DNA of 15,083 nt, taken from the NCBI GenBank assembly GCA_902496645.1, contig CABVBR010000037.1:1-15083 (forward strand), read 5' to 3'. Below, in pieces: positions 6,172 through 13,054 of this stretch. Position 1 is the stretch's first letter. The number at the start of each line of letters is the position of its first letter. The DNA comes from an uncultured Collinsella sp. Lineage in GTDB: Bacteria > Actinomycetota > Coriobacteriia > Coriobacteriales > Coriobacteriaceae. The notes below the pieces were generated by a model. The model did not search any database. It was not told the origin of the DNA and saw only the letters and a list, made by a program, of their open reading frames with translations. A program made the translations under genes and the position numbers.

Positions 6172-8439
6172 TCAGTCCAGGTGCCAGATCTCGTCGTTGT
6201 ACTGCGAGATGGTGCGGTCGGACGAGAAGGTGCCGGCGTTGGCGATGTTGATGAGAGCCTTGCGCATCCAAGCGTTCTGGTCCTCGTAGTCGGCCAGTAC
6301 GCGCTCCTTGGTCTGGATGTACTCCTCAATGTCGAGCAGGGCCATAAACCAGTCCTTGCCCTTGATGTCGTCGTGCAGGCGCTGCAGGCGCTCCGCGTTG
6401 CCGGTCGCCATAAAGGCAGGGTTGGTGATAAAGTCCACCAGCAGCTTGATGCCGGGCTTGCGGTAGAGTGCGCCGGCGTTATAGGTGCCGTCGGCGTAGA
6501 GCTGCTCGACCTGTTTGGACGAGGCACCAAAGGTATAGATGTTCTCGTCGCCCACGAGCTCGGCGATCTCCACATTGGCGCCGTCGAGCGTGCACAGAGT
6601 CAGCGCGCCGTTGAGCATGAACTTCATGTTGGAGGTGCCGCTCGCCTCCTTGGAGGCAAGGCTGATCTGCTCGGAGATATCGGCGGCGGGAATCACGCGC
6701 TCGGCAGCGGTGACGTTGTAGTTCTCGATCATGACAACCTGCAGGTAGGGGGCCACGTCGGGATCGTTGGCGATCCACTGCGACAGCGTCAGGATCAGAT
6801 GGATGATGTCCTGGGCGATAGTGTAGGCAGGGGCCGCCTTGCCGCCAAAGATGATGGTGACGGGGTGCTCGGGCTTGTTGCCGTTCTTGATGTCGAGGTA
6901 CTTCCAGATGATGTAAAGCGCGAGCATCTGCTGGCGTTTGTACTCGTGGATACGCTTGACCTGAACATCGATGATGGCGTTGGAGGGAATGGTCACACCC
7001 TGCTCGAGCGCCATAAACTCGCGCATGATGGTCTTGGCCTCGGCCTTGGTGGCGGCCAGGCGCTCAAGAACGTCCTTGTCGTCGGCGAACTTGGCGAGCT
7101 TGCTCAGGTCGCCGGTGTTGCGCCAACCGGTGCCGATCACGTCGTCGAGCAGGCTGGCGAGTGCGGGGTTGGCGCCATGGATCCAGCGGCGGAAGGTGAT
7201 GCCGTTAGTCTTGTTGGAGAACTTCTCGGGATAGATCTCGTAGAACGGGTGAAGCTCGGTATCCTCCAGGATCTTGGTGTGGAGGGCGGCTACGCCATTG
7301 ATGGAGAAGCCAAAGTGGATGTCCATGTGGGCCATGTGGACGGTGTCGTATTCGTCGATGACGGCGACGCGCGGGTCATCGTGCTCGGCCTTCGCGATCT
7401 CATCGAGCTTGACGATAATGTCGGCGATGGCAGGGGAGACCTTCTGCAGGCTGACGAGCGGCCACTTCTCGAGCGCCTCGGCAAGAATCGTGTGGTTAGT
7501 GTAGGCGACCATGGAGCGTACGATGGTCACGGCCTCGTCAAACTCGATGCCATGCTCGGTGGTGAGCAAGCGAATGAGCTCGGGGATGACCATGGTGGGG
7601 TGCGTGTCGTTAATTTGGACCACGGCGTAGTCGGCCAGATCGTGCAGGTTGCTGCCGCGCTCGATGGCCTCGTCGATCAGGAGCTGGGCGGCGTTGCTCA
7701 CCATGAAGTATTCCTGGTAGATGCGAAGCAGGCGGCCCTGCTCGTCGGAATCGTCGGGGTAGAGGAACAAGGTGAGGTTTTTGGCGATCTCGGTCTTGTC
7801 GAAGTCGATGGAGCTGCCGGGGACCAGGCCGTCGTCGACGCTCGCCAGGTCGAACAGGCGCAGACGGTTCTTGGTGGGCTGGCCGTAACCGGGCACGTCG
7901 ATGTTGACGAGCTTGGAGGTAACGGCAAAATCGCCGAACTCGACGGTGTAGGAGCGGTCGTCATCGATCAGGATGTCCTGCTCGCCGAGCCACTCATCGG
8001 GGACGGCCTTCTGCTGGTTGTCGACAAAGCGCTGGCGGAACAGGCCGTAGTGGTAGTTGAGGCCCACACCGTCGCCGGTAAGGCCCAGCGTGGCGATGGA
8101 ATCCAGGAAGCACGCAGCCAGGCGGCCCAGGCCACCGTTGCCGAGCGAAGGCTCGACCTCAAACTCCTCGATCTTGTTGAGGTCGTGGCCCGCCGCGGTG
8201 AGCTGGTCCTTAACCTCGTCATAGATGCCGAGGTCGATCATGTTGTTGATAAGCAGCTTGCCGATCAAAAACTCGGCAGAGATGTAGTAGAGCTTTTTCT
8301 TGCCGTTGTTGAGCGGGCAGGCGGCGGAGCGCTCCTGCACGAGCTTGACCAGCAGCTTGTAAATGCGACGGTCGTCGAGCTGCTCGAGCGCAGTGCCAAA
8401 GGACTGCTCGGCGAGATCAGCGAGATCGATACGGGGCAT
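6172..8439 (-). CDS. glgP: Glycogen/maltodextrin phosphorylase (GT35)
   Basis: Removes glucose from the non-reducing ends of alpha-1,4-glucans using phosphate and pyridoxal phosphate, releasing glucose-1-phosphate in the cytoplasm. The 755-residue protein shows the family blocks: SAEFLIGKLL (54-63), SLGNGGLGRLAACFLDS (98-114), NDTHP (277-281), YTNHTILAEALEKW (313-326), VKRIHEYKRQ (494-503), FGGKAAPAY (531-539), and the cofactor block EASGTSNMK with Lys606 as the expected Schiff-base lysine. It is shorter than E. coli GlgP or MalP (about 800-815), mainly at the amino end, so long regulatory extensions are absent. The ATG at 8439 follows CAGGAGGAAAC, a strong site. It lies downstream of malQ on the same strand; a hairpin in the 128-bp gap suggests only partial co-transcription. 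Glycogen and maltodextrin specificity cannot be separated by eye. Confidence 0.95.
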   Translation of the reverse strand: MPRIDLADLAEQSFGTALEQLDDRRIYKLLVKLVQERSAACPLNNGKKKLYYISAEFLIGKLLINNMIDLGIYDEVKDQLTAAGHDLNKIEEFEVEPSLGNGGLGRLAACFLDSIATLGLTGDGVGLNYHYGLFRQRFVDNQQKAVPDEWLGEQDILIDDDRSYTVEFGDFAVTSKLVNIDVPGYGQPTKNRLRLFDLASVDDGLVPGSSIDFDKTEIAKNLTLFLYPDDSDEQGRLLRIYQEYFMVSNAAQLLIDEAIERGSNLHDLADYAVVQINDTHPTMVIPELIRLLTTEHGIEFDEAVTIVRSMVAYTNHTILAEALEKWPLVSLQKVSPAIADIIVKLDEIAKAEHDDPRVAVIDEYDTVHMAHMDIHFGFSINGVAALHTKILEDTELHPFYEIYPEKFSNKTNGITFRRWIHGANPALASLLDDVIGTGWRNTGDLSKLAKFADDKDVLERLAATKAEAKTIMREFMALEQGVTIPSNAIIDVQVKRIHEYKRQQMLALYIIWKYLDIKNGNKPEHPVTIIFGGKAAPAYTIAQDIIHLILTLSQWIANDPDVAPYLQVVMIENYNVTAAERVIPAADISEQISLASKEASGTSNMKFMLNGALTLCTLDGANVEIAELVGDENIYTFGASSKQVEQLYADGTYNAGALYRKPGIKLLVDFITNPAFMATGNAERLQRLHDDIKGKDWFMALLDIEEYIQTKERVLADYEDQNAWMRKALINIANAGTFSSDRTISQYNDEIWHLD

Positions 8440-8485
8440 GTTTCCTCCTGTGGTGAGTTGACTTCATGTCAGAAATACAAAAGAG

Positions 8486-8519
8486 CCCGCGCGAGGGGAT
8501 TGGGGTGGCCTCGCGCGGG
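8486..8519 (-). terminator. Terminator or attenuator between malQ and glgP
   Basis: On the minus strand CCCGCGCGAGG (8519-8509) pairs perfectly with CCTCGCGCGGG (8496-8486) across a 12-base loop, followed by CTCTTTTG. It ends the malQ transcript, fully or in part. Only about 45 bases lie between it and glgP, and I saw no convincing promoter there, so glgP may depend on read-through. Confidence 0.75.
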
Positions 8520-8567
8520 GAAAGCGAACGCGTCCACACGATGGGGTGGGGTCGGGCGCGGTTGCTC

Positions 8568-10073
8568 CTATTGGGGAAGCTCGATTTCGGCTTCCGACGG
8601 GATGCGGAAGTAGGTCTCCGTCCAGTCGGTAAGCTTGTGCTCGAGCTCGCGGGTGATGGCGCCATCGAGCATGCGCCAGGTCCAGTTGCCGCCCAGGGTG
8701 GCGGGCGTGTTGATGCGTGCCTCGTTGCCCAGGTTGAGCAGGTCCTGCATGGTGTAGATGCAGGTGTCGCTCACGCTGGCGGCGATGGTGCGGTTGAGCG
8801 CATCGGTGATGGGCTCGCCAGTCTGCTGATGGGTGTACAGGGCTGCCTGCTCGCGCTGGCGCGGGGTGGCCGTTCCCTCAAACCAACCGCGTGCCGTCTC
8901 GTTGTCGTGCGTGCCCACATAGGCGACGGTGTTGGCGATGTAGTTATGCGGCAGGTAGTACGAGTTGGTGCCCTCAAAGGCAAACTGCAGGATCTTCATG
9001 CCGGGGAAGCCCGAGTTGTCGCGCATGTCGATGACACCGGGGGTGAGGAAGCCCAGATCCTCGGCGATGATGGGCAGCGTGCCGAGCTTTTCCTCGAGCG
9101 TCTTGAAGAGCTTGAGGCCGGGACCCTGCGTCCATGAACCGTAGGACGAATCGGGCGAGGAGAACGGCACCTCCCAATAGGCCTCGAAGCCGCGGAAGTG
9201 ATCCAGGCGGATGACGTCGTACATGTCGAGGGCGGCGCGGATACGGCCCTCCCACCAGGAAAAACCGTCGGCCTCCATGGCGTCCCAGTCGTAGATGGGG
9301 TTGCCCCAGTACTGTCCGGTGGCCGAGAACTGGTCGGGCGGCGTGCCGGCGACGCTCACGGGATTGCCGGCGGCGTCGATCTTAAAGAGCTCAGGGTTCG
9401 CCCACATCTCGACGGAGTCGCGCGAGACATAGATGGGTAGGTCGCCGATGATGAGGATATCGCGCTCGTTGGCATAGGCCTTCAGGCGGCTCCACTGACG
9501 ATCGAAGAAGTACTGCGTCATCTGGTGGTAGAGCATGCGCGCGGGATGGGCGGCGCAGACCTTGGCAGAAGCCTCACCGCGGGTGCGCAGCTCCGCGGGC
9601 CACTCCCAAAATGCCTTAAGGCCGCACTCCTCCTTGACGGTCATGAACTCGCAGTAGGGAATGAGCCAGTCCTTGTTGGCCTGGACAAAGTTGTCGAAGT
9701 CGGCCGGCTTGTCGGCGGCAAATCGCTGGGCTGCGCGGTCGAGGATCTGACGGCGGCCGCCAAAGATGGCGCCGTAGTCGATGTTGCTGGGATCGGAACC
9801 CAAGTACACGCCATCAATGTCACACTGCTCCAGGTAACCTGCCTCGATGAGCTCGGCAAAGTCAATGAAGTTGGGGTTGCCCGCACGGGCCGAGAACGAC
9901 TGATAGGGCGAGTCGCCATAGCTCGTCGTCGTAAGGGGCAGAATCTGCCAGTAATGTTGTTTGCACGAGGCGAGGAAATCGACAAAGTCATAGGCGTTCC
10001 AGCCAAAGCCGCCGATGCCGTACGGTCCGGGCAGAGACGAGATGGGCATGAGAACACCGCTTGCACGCTCCAT
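8568..10073 (-). CDS. malQ: 4-alpha-glucanotransferase (amylomaltase, GH77)
   Basis: Transfers alpha-1,4-glucan segments between malto-oligosaccharides, making chains long enough for phosphorylase and releasing glucose. About 501 residues, normal for the short bacterial form. Active-site blocks (numbered from the upstream GTG): RLDHFRG with the nucleophile Asp295, AEDLG with the acid/base Glu342, and GTHDNET with Asp394. The amino region SSLPGPYGIGGFG and the DLPIYVSRDS block are also family-typical. Start choice: a GTG at 10085 has AGAAGG only three bases ahead, whereas the ATG at 10073 has GGTGAG seven bases ahead, so the ATG is preferred with moderate certainty. It is cytoplasmic, sits upstream of glgP on the same strand, and has a promoter region with two distinct palindromes. 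Confidence 0.95.
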   Translation of the reverse strand: MERASGVLMPISSLPGPYGIGGFGWNAYDFVDFLASCKQHYWQILPLTTTSYGDSPYQSFSARAGNPNFIDFAELIEAGYLEQCDIDGVYLGSDPSNIDYGAIFGGRRQILDRAAQRFAADKPADFDNFVQANKDWLIPYCEFMTVKEECGLKAFWEWPAELRTRGEASAKVCAAHPARMLYHQMTQYFFDRQWSRLKAYANERDILIIGDLPIYVSRDSVEMWANPELFKIDAAGNPVSVAGTPPDQFSATGQYWGNPIYDWDAMEADGFSWWEGRIRAALDMYDVIRLDHFRGFEAYWEVPFSSPDSSYGSWTQGPGLKLFKTLEEKLGTLPIIAEDLGFLTPGVIDMRDNSGFPGMKILQFAFEGTNSYYLPHNYIANTVAYVGTHDNETARGWFEGTATPRQREQAALYTHQQTGEPITDALNRTIAASVSDTCIYTMQDLLNLGNEARINTPATLGGNWTWRMLDGAITRELEHKLTDWTETYFRIPSEAEIELPQ

Positions 10074-10158
10074 GGATGTGCTCACCAGCCTTCTTGTTGT
10101 GGGATCGGCCTGCAGATGGAAGAGCAGTCCGCCCCCGGTGTTCTGATTCGATACATCT

Positions 10159-10182
10159 ATTGTAGAACATGTTGTTTAAACA
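10159..10182 (-). promoter_or_regulatory. malQ promoter with GTTTAAAC operator
   Basis: On the minus strand a good -10, TACAAT (plus 10159-10164), lies about 75-85 bases before the malQ start. Immediately upstream, in the spacer, is the perfect 10-bp palindrome TGTTTAAACA (10173-10182), itself flanked by ACATG/CATGT halves. No good -35 is visible, which fits a regulated promoter. The palindrome core is the same as the one before the GntR gene. Confidence 0.5.
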
Positions 10183-10216
10183 TGTACGGGCAAGATAAAA
10201 AAGTTGGTCCATTTTC

Positions 10217-10230
10217 GGTAAACGGTTACG
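10217..10230 (-). promoter_or_regulatory. LacI-family-type operator upstream of malQ
   Basis: GGTAAACGGTTACG has GTAA and TTAC arms about a central CG, the layout of LacI/GalR-family operators such as the maltose regulators of actinobacteria (TGTAAACGTTTACA-like). It lies between the galE terminator and the malQ -10, upstream of the expected promoter. No LacI-type regulator is encoded in the window. Confidence 0.4.
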
Positions 10231-10237
10231 CGCCATG

Positions 10238-10273
10238 AAAAAGCCCCGGCCTCACATCGTGAGACCGGGGCAA
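10238..10273 (-). terminator. Terminator of galE
   Basis: On the minus strand GCCCCGGTCTCAC pairs with GTGAGGCCGGGGC around a short GAT-type loop, with one mismatch or wobble, followed by TTTTTC (plus A run at 10238-10242). It starts about 20 bases after the galE stop and separates galE from the malQ promoter. Confidence 0.88.
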
Positions 10274-10294
10274 GAACGGCATGTAGGTTTTTTG

Positions 10295-11356
10295 CTACTC
10301 GGCGTCGCCGAAGCCGTTGGGGTTGTGGCTCTGCCAATTCCAGCTGTCACGGCACATATCCGCGATATCGTACTGGGCCTTCCAGCCCATCATGCGTTCG
10401 GCCTTGGAGGCATCGCACCAGTTGGCGGCGATGTCGCCGGCACGGCGCTCGCGGATCACATAGGGCAGCTCCTTGCCGCAGGCCTTGGAGAAGGCGGCGA
10501 CGACCTCGAGTACCGAGGTGCCGGTGCCGGTGCCCAGGTTAAAGATCTCGACGCCGGTCTTGCCGTTCATCCAGTTGAGGGCGGCAACGTGACCAGATGC
10601 CAGGTCGCACACGTGGATGTAGTCGCGAACACCGGTGCCGTCGGGGGTGGGGTAATCGTTGCCAAAGACCTGAACGGCCTCGAGCTTACCGACGGCGACC
10701 TGGGCGACGTAAGGCACCAGGTTGTTGGGGATACCCTTGGGATCCTCGCCGATCAGGCCCGACGGATGGGCGCCGATGGGATTGAAATAACGGAGCAGCA
10801 CGACGTCCCACTCGGGGTCGGCGGTGTGGACGTCCATGAGGATCTGCTCAATCATCCACTTGGTCCAGCCATAGGGGTTGGTCGCGGGCTTCTTAGGGTC
10901 CTCTTCGGTGACGGGCGGATTGTCCGGATCGCCGTAGACGGTCGAAGAGCTCGAGAAGATGATGGACTTACAACCGTGGTTGCGCATGACATCGATGAGC
11001 ACCAAGGTGTTCTCGATATTGTTGTGGTAGTACTCGACGGGCTTGCTCACCGACTCGCCAACGGCCTTAAAGCCGGCGAAGTGGATGACGCGGTCGATCT
11101 GGTGGGTATCGAAGATCTTGTTCATCGCATCGCGGTCGAGCACGTTGGCCTCGTAGAAGGTGAGGTTCTTGGCGGCCTCGTCGCCCACGATGGTCTTGAC
11201 GCGGTCGATGGCAACGGCGCTGGAGTTGGAGAGGTCATCGACGACGACAACCTGGTAGCCACCCTCGAGCAGCTGAACGACGGTGTGCGAGCCGATAAAG
11301 CCGGCGCCGCCGGTAACGAGGACGCAGGTGTCTTTGGGGTCGAGTGCTTTGGACAT
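10295..11356 (-). CDS. galE: UDP-glucose 4-epimerase
   Basis: Interconverts UDP-glucose and UDP-galactose with bound NAD, the last Leloir step and a source of UDP-galactose for envelope glycans. 353 residues, a short-chain dehydrogenase/reductase of the extended type. Motifs: NAD-binding TGGAGFIGSHT (15-25), VVDDLSNSS (39-47), the catalytic serine block FSSSSTVYG (134-142, Ser137 by alignment with E. coli Ser124) and YGWTK with Tyr162 and Lys166. The RYFNPIGAHPSG block (189-200) is also typical. The ATG at 11356 follows AGGAG by five bases. A longer in-frame ATG at 11419 would add 21 residues of no family similarity and is not used. It is cytoplasmic and monocistronic by its own promoter and terminator. 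Confidence 0.95.
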   Translation of the reverse strand: MSKALDPKDTCVLVTGGAGFIGSHTVVQLLEGGYQVVVVDDLSNSSAVAIDRVKTIVGDEAAKNLTFYEANVLDRDAMNKIFDTHQIDRVIHFAGFKAVGESVSKPVEYYHNNIENTLVLIDVMRNHGCKSIIFSSSSTVYGDPDNPPVTEEDPKKPATNPYGWTKWMIEQILMDVHTADPEWDVVLLRYFNPIGAHPSGLIGEDPKGIPNNLVPYVAQVAVGKLEAVQVFGNDYPTPDGTGVRDYIHVCDLASGHVAALNWMNGKTGVEIFNLGTGTGTSVLEVVAAFSKACGKELPYVIRERRAGDIAANWCDASKAERMMGWKAQYDIADMCRDSWNWQSHNPNGFGDAE

Positions 11357-11393
11357 GTAGTCTCCTATCGAATCAGGAACACTTCTTGAGGGG

Positions 11394-11421
11394 AGTATAG
11401 CGCAGCTGGGCGCGCCCAAAA
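11394..11421 (-). promoter_or_regulatory. Likely galE promoter
   Basis: On the minus strand a strong -10, TATACT (plus 11394-11399), lies about 40 bases before the galE ATG. A weak -35, TTTTGG (plus 11416-11421), is 16 bases further upstream. No operator palindrome is evident. The rest of the 268-bp gap to 11624 holds the divergent promoter of the hydrolase gene and nothing else I recognise. Confidence 0.5.
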
Positions 11422-11552
11422 CACGCGGGGCAGGAAAACCAGAGGATTGATGTTAACGTACTCATAGGGTGTTATTTGCATAATCCTTACCTTTGGTGTG
11501 GGACGTATTTGCGAGCCGCTGACCATGCTTTTCCAGCCGTTCGTGGAAATAG

Positions 11553-11580
11553 TTGGGACAAGCGCGATGTGCGTTAATAT
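11553..11580 (+). promoter_or_regulatory. Possible promoter of the cell-wall hydrolase gene
   Basis: TTGGGA (11553-11558) and TAATAT (11575-11580) are 16 bases apart, each matching four of six consensus bases. They lie about 45 bases before the ATG at 11625, which has a CGGAG ribosome site. It is plausible but not strong. Confidence 0.35.
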
Positions 11581-11624
11581 GTTTAATCTGAGCGACATAT
11601 AAATAAGCATGTAACGGAGTACAT

Positions 11625-12830
11625 ATGTCACCAAACAACGATTCCATTTTTACGCAGGAGCTTTCGCGCCGCACTGCCCTTAAGGCTCTTTTCGGCGCCG
11701 CTTCCGCGGCTGTTCTTTTTGGCCTGCCCGCCCGCGCCCATGCGGCTGAGGCCAGCCAAGAAACCACCGACAAACTGAATGCCGCCCAGGCCCAGCTCGA
11801 CGAGGTCCAGGCTCAGCTCGACAGCATCGCTAATGAGTACGCGACGCTCGCCAACAAGAATGCCCAGACCCTCAGCGATATCGAGAGCGTACAGGGCCAG
11901 ATTGACGAGACGCAGGCTCAGATCGACACCAAGAAGGCCGAGCTCAAAGAGAAGCGCGGCGACCTTTCCGATCGCGTTGCCGCCAGCTACAAGTCGGGTG
12001 GCACCAACATCTTGTCGTTGCTGCTCGCTTCTGGCTCGTTTGAGGAGCTCGTCGCCAACGCGCATTACGTCGAGAAGATTAACAAGAGCGATCGTGACGC
12101 CATCGAGGACATCCAGACCATCCAGAAAGAACTCGATACGCAGAAGTCCGAGCTCGAGTCGCAAAAAGCCGACTTGGAGAAGCTCAAGGACCAGCAGACC
12201 GCTCAGATGCAGGACATGCAGGCCAAGCAGCAGGAGGTCCAGACGGTTCTGAACGGCCTCTCCGACGATGTCAAGGAGCTCATGGCCCAGCGCGATTCCG
12301 AGATTCTCGCTGCCGCTCAGGCCGAGGAAGCCGCCAAGAAGGCTGCCGCTGCCGCGGCTGCCGCAAACAAGAACAATTCCTACTCGGGTGGTTCAAGCTC
12401 GGGTGGCGGATCGTATGCGCCCGGAACTCCGCAGCAGAATGCCGGCTCGGGCAAGCAACAGGCCGTCGTCAACGCGTGCTACTCCACGCCTTCGCCGGGT
12501 CAGAACTGGTGCGCGGCGTGGGTTACCAACGTGTTCCGTAACGCCGGCGTGGGCTACTTTGGCGGCAATGCGTGCGACATGTTTAACGCCTGGTGCTACA
12601 GCTCCAATCGTTCGGCGCTGCAGGTGGGCATGATCGTGGCCGACTCGTCGCACAGCGGCACCGGTACGCCGGGTCTGCTGTACGGACACGTGGGCATCTA
12701 TGTTGGCGGCGGCATCGTTATGAGCAACGAGGGCGCCATTACGTCGAGATCGCTTGACTCGTTCATTGGGTTCTACGGCACTGGCTCTGGCGTGCGTTGG
12801 GGCTGGCTCGGCGGTATTGCGCTGTCGTAA
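11625..12830 (+). CDS. Secreted coiled-coil peptidoglycan hydrolase, CHAP/NlpC-P60-like
   Basis: A 401-residue exported wall hydrolase, probably a peptide-cleaving enzyme in cell separation (inference from PcsB/CwlO-like layout). The leader has a twin-arginine motif SRRTALKAL (14-22), a hydrophobic core and a likely cleavage AHA|AE after residue 40, so Tat export is expected. About residues 46-118 and 145-240 are heptad-rich coiled coil (many Q, E, K, D). The segment SGGTNILSLLLASGSFEEL between them matches the helix pair of PcsB-type proteins. An Ala-rich run (238-247) and a Gly/Ser linker (253-263) lead to the catalytic domain. There WCAAWVTNVFRNAG gives Cys296 and GHVGIYVGGG gives His355; Asn368 or Glu369 could be the third residue. 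The start ATG follows CGGAG by five to six bases. It is a single gene with a hairpin downstream. Confidence 0.87.
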   Translation: MSPNNDSIFTQELSRRTALKALFGAASAAVLFGLPARAHAAEASQETTDKLNAAQAQLDEVQAQLDSIANEYATLANKNAQTLSDIESVQGQIDETQAQIDTKKAELKEKRGDLSDRVAASYKSGGTNILSLLLASGSFEELVANAHYVEKINKSDRDAIEDIQTIQKELDTQKSELESQKADLEKLKDQQTAQMQDMQAKQQEVQTVLNGLSDDVKELMAQRDSEILAAAQAEEAAKKAAAAAAAANKNNSYSGGSSSGGGSYAPGTPQQNAGSGKQQAVVNACYSTPSPGQNWCAAWVTNVFRNAGVGYFGGNACDMFNAWCYSSNRSALQVGMIVADSSHSGTGTPGLLYGHVGIYVGGGIVMSNEGAITSRSLDSFIGFYGTGSGVRWGWLGGIALS

Positions 12831-12838
12831 AGCCGACC

Positions 12839-12974
12839 GGGCCGCGTGCCCGCCCACAATATATTTGATTGCCTGCTCGGGCAGTCCTGCGCAAGACGAA
12901 GGCCACATTAAGTGGCCTTCTTTGCGTGTGGAACTCGCGATCAATCAAATATATTGCGGGCGGGCACGCGGCCC
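12839..12974. repeat. 136-bp element bounded by 33-bp inverted repeats
   Basis: The left arm (12839-12871) and right arm (12942-12974) are inverted copies over 33 bases with one mismatch. Each arm has an outer G+C-rich half (GGGCCGCGTGCCCGCCC) and an inner A+T-rich half (CAATATATTTGATTG). The 70-bp interior contains a compact terminator. No target duplication was seen beside it, and no ORF inside is credible. It starts nine bases after the hydrolase stop and ends where the composition shifts towards the A+T-richer surface-protein gene. A MITE-like element, an integration scar, or a very long nested terminator are all possible. Confidence 0.85.
12898..12923 (+). terminator. Terminator inside the inverted-repeat element
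   Basis: GAAGGCCAC (12898-12906) pairs perfectly with GTGGCCTTC (12912-12920) around a 5-base loop, followed by TTTG. The A-rich and T-rich ends make it usable in both directions. It is the likely end of the hydrolase transcript. Confidence 0.75.
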
Positions 12975-13054
12975 TCTCGGGTTCGGGGCGCTGCACACCG
13001 GACTGGTTGTCTGAATATAGGAAAGTGACGGCCCCTTGGGCTAAATACCAAGTT

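Noticed and set aside
6076..8613. An 845-codon plus-strand open frame opposite glgP
   Set aside because: It mirrors the glgP codons, is rich in His, Val, Asp and Gly without any recognisable domain, and glgP on the other strand has all family motifs. Long antisense frames are expected from G+C-biased codon use.
11357..11419. Longer GalE start at 11419
   Set aside because: The extra 21 residues have no similarity to the family and would cover the -10 element TATACT; the ATG at 11356 has a strong ribosome site.
12754..13014. Small open frames on both strands across 12754-13014
   Set aside because: They translate the 33-bp inverted repeat twice and overlap the hydrolase gene end and a terminator; no ribosome site or domain supports them.
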